Notes under the pieces: generated by a model | Database searches by the model: none | What the model saw: only the letters and a program-made list of their open reading frames with translations | Told to the model about the DNA's origin: nothing | Part shown: in pieces, positions 8,357 through 15,362 of the stretch | How positions within the stretch are numbered: the first letter of the stretch is position 1 | Layout: each line of letters begins with the position of its first letter | DNA from: Desulfobacteraceae bacterium UBA2245 | GTDB taxonomy: Bacteria > Desulfobacterota > Desulfobacteria > Desulfobacterales > UBA2245 | Reading direction: 5' to 3' | Assembly (NCBI GenBank): GCA_002347265.1 | Contig: DDYB01000023.1 | Location: 87,131 to 151,130, forward strand | DNA length: 64,000 nucleotides | Position numbers and translations under genes: made by a program

Positions 8357-9742
8357 TCAGCCGATCGGACACGAGGGCGCCAGGTCCCGGTCCAGATCGA
8401 TTTCGTATTTTTTGATCTGCTTCCATATGGTGATCCGGCTGACACCTAAGATTCGGGCCGCCTCGGATTGATTCCCGCCGGTTTGGCGAAGGGCCTCGAT
8501 GAGCTTTTCGCGTTTCTGCATGCACGATGGATTCAGGCTGCAAACGGGCCGGTCGCTGGTCTGAGGCGAAGCGATTTTCGGGGGCAGGTGATTGACGTCT
8601 ATGGCTCCGCCGGGACAAAGGACAAAGGCGTATTCAATGGCATTTCGAAGCTCCCGAATATTGCCGGGCCAGTCATGGTGAATCAGCCGGTCCATGGCCT
8701 CGGGGGTGATGCCGGAAATTTTTTTTCCGTTTTTGACCGAGTTTCGCCCGATGAAGCTCTGAGCAATCAGGGGAATGTCCTCGCGCCGCTCGACCAGGGA
8801 CGGACATTGAAGCGGAAACACGTTGATCCGGAAATACAGATCCTCCCGGAACCCTCCCTGTTTGACCCGCGTTTCCAGATTTTTGTTGGTGGCGGTAATG
8901 ATCCGCACGTCCACCGGAATCGGCTTGTGGTCTCCCACGCGTTCGATGGTTTTTTCCTCCAGCACCCGCAGCAGTTTGACCTGAATGGACAGGGGCATGT
9001 CTCCGATTTCGTCCAGAAAAATCGTTCCCCCGTGGGCCGCCTCAAAACGGCCGGTGCGGTTCCGGTCGGCGCCGGTATATGCGCCTTTGACATGCCCGAA
9101 CAGTTCGCTTTCCAGAAGATTTTCGTTCAGGGCCGCGCAGTTGACTTTTATATAGGGCTTGTCCCTGCGGGCCCCGGCCATGTGAACGGCCCGGGCGACC
9201 AGTTCCTTGCCGCTGCCGCTGGGACCCAGAATCATCACCGGGGTATCGGTCTGGGCCACGTTTTCGATCAATTCAAAGAGGTTCTGCATGATTTCTGACC
9301 TGCCGATGATGCCGTGATACCCGTCGTCCAGCTGAAAGGTTCTGCGCAGAGTATTAATTTCCTGCTGCTGCCGGATGCTTTCGGTGACGTCCGTCAGGGT
9401 TTCCACAGCGCCGATCACCCGCCCCTTCTCATCGTGAAGTACGGTTGCGCTCTTGATCACATGGACGGTCCGGCCGTCCTTGTCGATGATCATGCATTTC
9501 TTGTTCCGGACCACCCCTTCGGAATACAGGCTGCACCATTCGGCGCCGGGGCCGGCGCCTTTGATCTTGCATCCGGTGCAGTTCAATATCCGGCAGGAAC
9601 GGCCCACCAGTTCTTCGGCCGCATACCCCGTTATGTGTTCGGCGGCCGGATTGACCGCCAGGATTTTTCCTCCTGGATCGACCACCATCAGCCCGTCCTG
9701 AAGGGTGTCAACGACTGTCTTCCAGTGTCTGGACAGATCCAT
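8357..9742 (-). CDS. Sigma-54-dependent activator, PAS - AAA+ - Fis HTH, with Cys-rich PAS
   Basis: A 461-residue bacterial enhancer-binding protein. Residues 1-120 are a PAS domain holding five cysteines (C50, C55, C58, C70, C83), including a CxxxxCxxC cluster that could bind a metal, Fe-S cluster or heme. Residues about 150-390 are the AAA+ domain with Walker A GPSGSGKE, the sigma-54 contact loop as GAYTGA, Walker B GGTIFLDEIGDM, and the R-finger region. The C-terminus is a Fis-type HTH (GGNQSEAARILGVSRITIWKQIKK). It is divergent from the rhodanese/octaheme operon, whose upstream region carries a -24/-12 promoter, so it very likely activates that operon. The GAYTGA variant of GAFTGA is common and functional. 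Confidence 0.92.
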   Translation of the reverse strand: MDLSRHWKTVVDTLQDGLMVVDPGGKILAVNPAAEHITGYAAEELVGRSCRILNCTGCKIKGAGPGAEWCSLYSEGVVRNKKCMIIDKDGRTVHVIKSATVLHDEKGRVIGAVETLTDVTESIRQQQEINTLRRTFQLDDGYHGIIGRSEIMQNLFELIENVAQTDTPVMILGPSGSGKELVARAVHMAGARRDKPYIKVNCAALNENLLESELFGHVKGAYTGADRNRTGRFEAAHGGTIFLDEIGDMPLSIQVKLLRVLEEKTIERVGDHKPIPVDVRIITATNKNLETRVKQGGFREDLYFRINVFPLQCPSLVERREDIPLIAQSFIGRNSVKNGKKISGITPEAMDRLIHHDWPGNIRELRNAIEYAFVLCPGGAIDVNHLPPKIASPQTSDRPVCSLNPSCMQKREKLIEALRQTGGNQSEAARILGVSRITIWKQIKKYEIDLDRDLAPSCPIG

Positions 9743-9760
9743 GCGCAGGCGCTCCTTTAT

Positions 9761-9793
9761 GTTAACACGTTAACTTAACATTATTAACTTAAA
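9761..9793. promoter_or_regulatory. Candidate activator binding sites (repeated TTAAC)
   Basis: An AT-rich cluster contains GTTAAC twice, 2 bp apart (9761-9774), then further TTAAC/TTAA units to 9793, giving overlapping dyads. It lies 95-127 bp upstream of the sigma-54 promoter at 9888, the usual distance for enhancer sites, and 19 bp upstream of the activator's own start codon, which would also permit autoregulation. Confidence 0.55.
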
Positions 9794-9887
9794 CAGCGGG
9801 CCAAAAATATCAAGCAATAATTTTGAAAATTTCGATAGCGCTTTAAAAAACAAGATGTTATGAATAAATTGATACCTGCCTGAATTC

Positions 9888-9902
9888 TGGCATGCGGATT
9901 GC
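9888..9902 (+). promoter_or_regulatory. Sigma-54 (-24/-12) promoter
   Basis: TGGCAT, five bases, TTGC matches the RpoN consensus TGGCAC-N5-TTGC with one mismatch; the invariant GG (9889-9890) and GC (9901-9902) are correctly spaced. Expected start is near 9914, leaving a 160-nt leader before the first gene. The divergent gene is a sigma-54 activator, which supports the call. Confidence 0.75.
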
Positions 9903-10073
9903 CATAGATAAAAAGCAGCTTGTCCGGGCTGCAGTGAAATTTTCGACCCGCCGGGTGAAATGCGGTTTTCAAACCAGCGGGCCAAAGTCGAAAATACGGC
10001 TCCGTCCCGGGCGCTCCGACCGATATGATTTGATAGAGATATAAACCACATGCAATACAAAGGAGACAGCGCA

Positions 10074-10418
10074 ATGAAAAAATGGATTGTGATCGCACTG
10101 ACGTTTGTTTTTGTTTCCAGCGCCATCGGCGTTGGGTTTGCCATGGAGCCTACAGGCAACGACCGCAAGGGTAAATACACTTATCGAAAGGTTTACAAGG
10201 CCTGTATGGCGCGCGGTGAGGTGAATTCCGAAACACCGCCGGTAAGCCCGATTGCCAAGACCCAGGCTGAATGGGTCCGGGTTTTTGAGGCAAAAGATTT
10301 CGCCGAGTTCGGTTGTGCGCCGGAGTGGGAAGCGCTCACCGATGAGGATCTGCTCGATATTTTTACCTATCTGCACAACTATGCTGCGGATTCGCCCGCG
10401 CCCGCAACCTGCAAATGA
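10074..10418 (+). CDS. Small exported protein, first gene of the octaheme operon
   Basis: A 114-residue protein with a clear signal peptide (MKKWIVIALTFVFVSSAIGVGFA). ATG at 10074 with AGGAG at 10061-10065 was preferred to the earlier ATG at 10050. The mature part is about 90 residues and has three single cysteines (in KACMARG, FGCAPEW and the terminal PATCK) but no CxxCH. Segments such as LTDEDLLDIFTYLHNYAADSPAP resemble the C-terminal helix of mono-heme cytochrome c folds. It may therefore be a heme-less cytochrome-c-like periplasmic protein. It is placed first in an operon with a rhodanese, an octaheme cytochrome and a cytochrome b, so a role in periplasmic sulfur-compound redox chemistry is inferred. 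Function unknown. Confidence 0.8.
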   Translation: MKKWIVIALTFVFVSSAIGVGFAMEPTGNDRKGKYTYRKVYKACMARGEVNSETPPVSPIAKTQAEWVRVFEAKDFAEFGCAPEWEALTDEDLLDIFTYLHNYAADSPAPATCK

Positions 10419-10499
10419 ACGTCGATCCTCGGAAGGGCGCGAAAATTTCAGGGCTGTTTTCATATCACTCCATGAACATTTTACATGAGGAAGGATCAT

Positions 10500-11624
10500 A
10501 TGAAACTTATAAAAGCAATCAAATGGACCATCGGATTGACGCTGCTGCTGGCTGTCGGCATGGGATATGCATCGGAAAAGGCCGCCGAACCGGTAGCCGA
10601 GGATACTTCCTGGCAGTTTCACGATATTGTCGACATGGAATTCGTGGCCCAGCACGTCAAGATTCCGATGGACGAAAACGTCATGCTTATCGATGCGAGG
10701 CCCAGACAGACCAAGTATGATTCAGGGCATATCCCCATGGCGGTCAGCATTCCGGACACTCAGTTCGAGAAGATGACCGACAGGCTGCCAAAGGATAAAA
10801 ATCTGCTTCTGATTTATTACTGCGAAGGCCTGGACTGCCGGTTGAGCCACAAGTCCGCCAAAAAAGCCGAAGCTCTGGGATACACCAATGTCAAGGTGTT
10901 TGCCGAAGGCTACCCGAAATGGATCTCGGCCAAGGGCCATTATCCTTCGGTTTCCGTAGAATGGGTGAAGAAACAGATCGATGCCAGGACCGATATGGTT
11001 CTGGTGGACTCCCGGCCCCGGCGCACCAAGTATGACGCAGGCCACATTCCAACCGCCGTCAGCATTCCGGATTCGGAATTTGACAAACACATTGATCTGC
11101 TTCCCCAGGACAAGGACAAGCTGCTGGTTTTCTACTGTGAGGGCTTCGAGTGCAAGCTGAGCCACAAATCCGCAGCCAGGGCCATTGAAATGGGTTACAC
11201 CAACGTGAAGGTTTTCTCCGAGGGGTATCCGGCCTGGGCGGCCCATCTGAAATCTCAGGGCCAGGCGCCTGTTGCCGTGAAGGCCGGCAAGAACGAGGGA
11301 AGCATCGATATCGCCGAATTTGAGAAAATGGTAACCGAACATCCGGAGAGCATTTACCTGGTCGACGTCCGTGATCCGGATGAATTCGCGACCGGAAGTT
11401 TCAAGACCGCGGTGAACATACCCGTGGATGAACTGGAAAAGAAGCTGGATATGCTTCCGACCGACAAGCCGGTCGTATTTGTCTGCGGAACCGGCGCCAG
11501 AAGCGGGGAGGCTTATTACATGGTTCAGGATCTGCGGCCGGCCATGAAGAACGTCTACTATCTGGATGCAGGACTGACTTTGAAGAAGGACGGCTCCTTT
11601 GTTCTGAAGAAGCTTCCCGAATAA
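10500..11624 (+). CDS. Exported triple-domain rhodanese
   Basis: 374 residues from the ATG at 10500 (AGGAAGG upstream; the ATG at 10485 is too close to any site). The signal peptide ends near GMGYA-SEK. Three rhodanese folds follow. The first two are close tandem duplicates (DARPRQTKYDSGHIPMAVSIPD versus DSRPRRTKYDAGHIPTAVSIPD), each with a two-cysteine active loop (CEGLDC and CEGFEC). The third is a canonical domain with loop CGTGARS. Rhodaneses carry sulfane sulfur on the first loop cysteine. The second cysteine in CEGxxC resembles loops thought to bind polysulfide. It sits between a small exported protein and an octaheme tetrathionate-reductase-family cytochrome, so periplasmic sulfur transfer is the likely job. 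Confidence 0.9.
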   Translation: MKLIKAIKWTIGLTLLLAVGMGYASEKAAEPVAEDTSWQFHDIVDMEFVAQHVKIPMDENVMLIDARPRQTKYDSGHIPMAVSIPDTQFEKMTDRLPKDKNLLLIYYCEGLDCRLSHKSAKKAEALGYTNVKVFAEGYPKWISAKGHYPSVSVEWVKKQIDARTDMVLVDSRPRRTKYDAGHIPTAVSIPDSEFDKHIDLLPQDKDKLLVFYCEGFECKLSHKSAARAIEMGYTNVKVFSEGYPAWAAHLKSQGQAPVAVKAGKNEGSIDIAEFEKMVTEHPESIYLVDVRDPDEFATGSFKTAVNIPVDELEKKLDMLPTDKPVVFVCGTGARSGEAYYMVQDLRPAMKNVYYLDAGLTLKKDGSFVLKKLPE

Positions 11625-11688
11625 TGCGCCAAAAGAAGGCATTCCGGAAGTCAGGCTCCGGGATGCCAAACCACGGAAGGGAATCGAC

Positions 11689-13314
11689 ATGATGCCAATC
11701 AGATGGATGCGCATTTTCTGCGTCGTGTTTGTTCTGTGCGCCGGAGCTGTACTGGCGCAAGCCGCGGATGAGGCCGCCGCTGAGTCGGCTCCGGGAAGGA
11801 CCATGGCCCGGCAGGCAACTCAGGACGTGCAGGGCTGGACCACGGTGGATCACAGCCGGCTCGATGCGCTGAAAAAACCCTTTGCTTCCGGAAAACAGGT
11901 GACCGAGGCGTGCGTTTCCTGTCATTCCGAGGCGGCCTCCCAGTTTCATCAGACCATTCACTGGACCTGGCTCGGCACGGAGCCGGATGCGGAAAAACGC
12001 ATGGGCAAGGCCGGAGACTCGTTGAACAACTTCTGCATCTCGGCCAACAACATGCAGGATAAAAGCTGCAACGCCTGTCATCCGAGCTGGAACGGGCAGG
12101 GGACCGAAGGCGAAGTCAACTGCCTGGTCTGTCATGGCCGGCAGCAAATCAACTGGACCGAGGCATTTGACGATCTGAACGCCTTCTCGGGCTCCGATGA
12201 TCCGGAGGAACAACAGATTGTCGCGGATATTCAGGCGGATATTCAGCAGGCGGTCCAGAGCGTGATCCTTCCGGCCCGCGAAAACTGCGGTTCGTGTCAT
12301 TTTTACGGTGGCGGCGGCGACGGCGTCAAACATGGAGACCTGGATTCCTCGATCGCACAGCCCCCCAAATCCCTGGATGTGCATATGGGGGTTGATGGAA
12401 AAAATTTCCAATGCACCCGGTGTCATACCACGGTGCGGCACAATGTGGCCGGCCGGATTTATTCCCGGCCTGCAGCCGCGGATCGAAAAAGTCTGATCGA
12501 GGATGACCTGACCGCCAAGATCACCTGCGAGTCCTGCCACAGCGCTACGCCGCACAAAGCCGGTTCCAAGGCCAATGATCACACGGACAGGGTGGCCTGT
12601 CAGAGCTGCCATATTCCGCTGTTCGCCCGGCAGAATCCCACCAAGACCTGGTGGGACTGGTCCAAAGCCGGAACCCTTCAAGACGGCAAGAAATACAATG
12701 AAAAGGGAGAATTCGGCAAGGAGGTCTATATGACCATCAAGGGCGAGATGAAGTGGGAAAAAGATGTCAAACCCGAATACTTCTGGTTCAACGGTTCCAT
12801 GAACACCCTGACGATCAAGGATTTCATCGATCCGGAAAAAATCGTTGCGGTCAGCGCGCCGGTGGGAAGCCGGGAAGACAAGAACGCCAGAATATTCCCC
12901 TTTAAGATTCATGGCGGAAAACAGCCCTATGATACAGTTCAAAAGGTTCTGCTGGCCCCGATGCTGTCCGGAAAAGACGGATACTGGGAGACCCTGGACT
13001 GGCAGAATGCGATTGAAAAAGGCATGCAAGCCCTGAACGCGTCGTATTCCGGATCATTTGACTTCGTGGAAACCACCTATGCGTTCCCCATCACCCACAT
13101 GGTGGCGCCCAGGGACAACGTGGTGCGGTGCGCCGAGTGCCATACCGGCCAGGGCGGCCGGCTCGCCAGTCTGACCGGATTTTACATGCCGGGACGCGAC
13201 AGGACCGGCTGGATCGATACCCTGGGATGGCTTGCGGTTCTCGGGGCTCTGGCCGGTGTGGCCCTTCACGGACTGGGGCGGGCTTTTTCCCGCAAGGGCG
13301 GAAAGGAGAGCTGA
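11689..13314 (+). CDS. Octaheme c-type cytochrome, tetrathionate reductase (OTR) family
   Basis: 541 residues with a signal peptide ending near VLAQA-ADE and eight CxxCH sites in order: CVSCH, CNACH, CLVCH, CGSCH, CTRCH, CESCH, CQSCH, CAECH. The opening motif ACVSCHSEAASQFHQTIHWTW is typical of octaheme tetrathionate reductase-family proteins. Shewanella OTR has one CxxCK heme and reduces tetrathionate, hydroxylamine and nitrite in vitro; here all eight are CxxCH. A C-terminal hydrophobic helix (WIDTLGWLAVLGALAGVALHG) followed by basic residues anchors it in the membrane. The next gene, 3 bp downstream, is a membrane cytochrome b that could pass quinol electrons to it. Substrate and direction are not readable from the sequence. 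Confidence 0.9.
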   Translation: MMPIRWMRIFCVVFVLCAGAVLAQAADEAAAESAPGRTMARQATQDVQGWTTVDHSRLDALKKPFASGKQVTEACVSCHSEAASQFHQTIHWTWLGTEPDAEKRMGKAGDSLNNFCISANNMQDKSCNACHPSWNGQGTEGEVNCLVCHGRQQINWTEAFDDLNAFSGSDDPEEQQIVADIQADIQQAVQSVILPARENCGSCHFYGGGGDGVKHGDLDSSIAQPPKSLDVHMGVDGKNFQCTRCHTTVRHNVAGRIYSRPAAADRKSLIEDDLTAKITCESCHSATPHKAGSKANDHTDRVACQSCHIPLFARQNPTKTWWDWSKAGTLQDGKKYNEKGEFGKEVYMTIKGEMKWEKDVKPEYFWFNGSMNTLTIKDFIDPEKIVAVSAPVGSREDKNARIFPFKIHGGKQPYDTVQKVLLAPMLSGKDGYWETLDWQNAIEKGMQALNASYSGSFDFVETTYAFPITHMVAPRDNVVRCAECHTGQGGRLASLTGFYMPGRDRTGWIDTLGWLAVLGALAGVALHGLGRAFSRKGGKES

Positions 13315-13317
13315 TCC

Positions 13318-13974
13318 ATGGCTGAAAATCTGACTCAAATTTATCTTTATACCCGATACGAGCGGTTCTGGCACTGGTTTCAGGCGGCAATGATCGTCGT
13401 CCTTCTGATCACCGGTTTCGAGGTGCACGGGCTTTTTCGCCTGGTCGGTTTTGATCTTGCCGTCAGGGTGCATAATTTTGTGGGCATTGCCTGGCTGATC
13501 GCTTTTGCCTTCTTTGTATTCTGGGTGTTTACCACCGGAGAGTGGCGCCAGTATGTTCCCACCACGCAAAAGATGTTCGCCGTGGTGCGCTACTACGCGT
13601 ACGGCATATTCCGCGGTGAAGCCCACCCCGTTCCAAAGCGTAAAGACGCCAAGCACAATCCGCTCCAGCGCCTCGTCTATCTGATGCTGGCCGCCACGCT
13701 GCTTCCGGTTCAGATGTTCTCCGGGTTTCTTTACTGGGGTTACAATTCCTGGGCCGACTGGGGACTGGACTGGCTCAGTCTGGAAGTTCTTGCCCTGGTG
13801 CACATGGCCGGCGCTTTTTCCATCCTGGTCTTTCTGGTGACGCATGTGTACATGACCACCACGGGCCACAGCATTTTTGCCCATACCAGAGCCATGATCA
13901 CCGGTTGGGAAGGAATCGAGGAAGGCGAGGTCCAGGACTGGGAAAGGCCCGTCAAGCCGACCTGCGAAACCTGA
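13318..13974 (+). CDS. Membrane di-heme cytochrome b (b561/thiosulfate-reductase-gamma type)
   Basis: 218 residues with four hydrophobic helices (about residues 20-43, 50-73, 118-143 and 158-182). Histidines that could ligate heme b occur in helix 1 (RFWHWFQA, GFEVHG), helix 2 (VRVHNFVG) and helix 4 (ALVHMAGAF, LVTHVYM). Start ATG at 13318 with GGAAAGGAG just inside the end of the octaheme gene. It is the last gene of the operon and ends before a strong hairpin. It is the natural quinone-interacting partner of the preceding membrane-anchored octaheme cytochrome. Confidence 0.9.
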   Translation: MAENLTQIYLYTRYERFWHWFQAAMIVVLLITGFEVHGLFRLVGFDLAVRVHNFVGIAWLIAFAFFVFWVFTTGEWRQYVPTTQKMFAVVRYYAYGIFRGEAHPVPKRKDAKHNPLQRLVYLMLAATLLPVQMFSGFLYWGYNSWADWGLDWLSLEVLALVHMAGAFSILVFLVTHVYMTTTGHSIFAHTRAMITGWEGIEEGEVQDWERPVKPTCET

Positions 13975-14005
13975 AATCAGCCGGAGCGCATATCTCGGAA
14001 CCAGA

Positions 14006-14032
14006 GGCCGGTCTTTCCTTGAAAGGCCGGCC
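14006..14032 (+). terminator. Terminator of the rhodanese-octaheme operon
   Basis: An 11-bp stem (14006-14016 with 14022-14032, one G-T wobble) around a 5-nt loop, then a short T-rich tail, 31 bp after the cytochrome b stop codon. Confidence 0.65.
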
Positions 14033-14244
14033 TTTCCATTTACAGTCCGTTAAGGCCGAGTGACCCATCTCGATCGGCAACCTTGCCGGTTCCTGCCGCC
14101 TTTGAATTTCATTCAGCCATCGGGAATATCCCTTTGACAGCCCAAAGCAATCTGTTTTATAAAATGAACGTTCGGAACCGGTATTTTTGGCTTTCGGCAA
14201 GATATCTATTGCAATTCCCTCTTTACCAGGTAGCTGAAAAACAG

Positions 14245-14372
14245 GAATCAGGTTGTCCTGCAGGGCGCGCGGTGATGCGACAAGCGCAGCATATTCAAGC
14301 CAATGCGAGCAGCGGCGAGATCCGTGCAACACTGTCTGGCGGCCTTGGGCGCAGTTTTTCAGCAGCCTGTTG
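14245..14372 (+). repeat. Intergenic repeat element, copy 1 (about 127 bp)
   Basis: Non-coding. It is closely matched, in reverse orientation, by 63866-63992. Shared blocks include CAAGCGCAGCATATTCAAG and the terminal TTTTTCA-GCCTGTT. GC-rich and without an ORF. Such elements behave like dispersed intergenic repeats; the family name is unknown to me. Confidence 0.8.
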
Positions 14373-14407
14373 AAACCGGCAACCCATTTTGAACAAGGAG
14401 TGTGATC

Positions 14408-15310
14408 ATGGCCATACATCAGCCCGTGAAGGATCTGTATCTGGTGGATCTGGACCAGTCTCTGGAAGGGTTTCGAAATTTTATCAGCAGCTGGGTGCTC
14501 ATGCGCCAGGGAAAAACCATCGTCGTGGACCCCGGTCCCCGGGCGACCATTCCGGTTCTGGTGGAAGCCCTCAAAAAGCTGGATGTGAAAAAAATCGACT
14601 ATATTCTCCTGACCCATATTCACATCGATCATGCCGGCGGAACCGGGCTGTTGATGAAGGATTATCCGGACGCCCAGGTGATCTGTCATGACAAGGGAAT
14701 CAAGCACATGGTCGAACCGGCCAAGCTCTGGGCCGGGTCGCTCAAGGTTCTGGGCAAGGTGGCCGAGGCCTACGGAGAGATCGCGGCCATTCCCAAGGAC
14801 AATATTCAATATCAGCAGAGCGTCCAGGCCGGTCCCCTTGAGTTCGAGGTTCTGGAAACCCCGGGCCATGCCGTGCATCATATCTCGTTCAAGCTCGACG
14901 ATCTTCTCTTTGCCGGAGAGGTGGCCGGCGTCAGTTATCCGTTTGACGACGGTCTGTACATCCGGCTGGCCACGCCGCCGGTTTTCATCTACGAGGTGTT
15001 TAAAAGCTCCATCGAGAAGGTTGCGGCCCTGAATGTCTCACATTTCTGCTTCGGCCACTACGGGTACCGCCGGGACGTCAAGGCGATCTGCGATACGGCC
15101 CTCAATCAGCTCGACAACTGGATGGCGGTGGTGGAAAAGCATCACAGGGCCGGAACGGAACCGTTTGCGGAAGCGGTTTTTGACGAGGTTCTGAAAAACG
15201 ATCGGGGCCTTTCCCTGTTTTCAAAGCTTCCCGCGGATGTTCAGCAGCGCGAGAAATACTTCTGTTTCAACAGTTTCAAGGGCATGCGGGAGTATTTCAA
15301 GGAAAAATAG
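14408..15310 (+). CDS. MBL-fold metallohydrolase
   Basis: 300 residues. Start ATG at 14408 with AAGGAG seven bases upstream. The metallo-beta-lactamase metal motif is present as THIHIDHAGG near residue 65, with further ligands in ETPGHAVHHIS (His) and LLFAGEVAG (the bridging acidic position is Glu where Asp is common). A late His occurs in FCFGHYGYRRD. The fold covers glyoxalase II-like thioesterases, lactonases and sulfur dioxygenases; I cannot place the subfamily. It is cytoplasmic, preceded by a dispersed repeat rather than by an operon partner, and ends in a strong terminator. Confidence 0.85.
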   Translation: MAIHQPVKDLYLVDLDQSLEGFRNFISSWVLMRQGKTIVVDPGPRATIPVLVEALKKLDVKKIDYILLTHIHIDHAGGTGLLMKDYPDAQVICHDKGIKHMVEPAKLWAGSLKVLGKVAEAYGEIAAIPKDNIQYQQSVQAGPLEFEVLETPGHAVHHISFKLDDLLFAGEVAGVSYPFDDGLYIRLATPPVFIYEVFKSSIEKVAALNVSHFCFGHYGYRRDVKAICDTALNQLDNWMAVVEKHHRAGTEPFAEAVFDEVLKNDRGLSLFSKLPADVQQREKYFCFNSFKGMREYFKEK

Positions 15311-15331
15311 GACGATTTCGCAAGCAGTCAG

Positions 15332-15362
15332 AAAGCCGGCCGGACCTTTCCCGGTCGGCTTT
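15332..15362. terminator. Terminator between convergent MBL and HEPN genes
   Basis: A 12-bp stem (15332-15343 with 15351-15362, one wobble) followed on the plus strand by TATTTTTC. Its right arm overlaps the stop codon of the convergent gene. Confidence 0.75.

Noticed and set aside
11401..13029. A 542-codon minus-strand frame across the rhodanese and octaheme genes
   Set aside because: It crosses two real genes with signal peptides and heme motifs on the other strand.
13952..14881. A 309-codon minus-strand frame spanning the first intergenic repeat
   Set aside because: Overlaps the MBL gene and a non-coding repeat; no family features.
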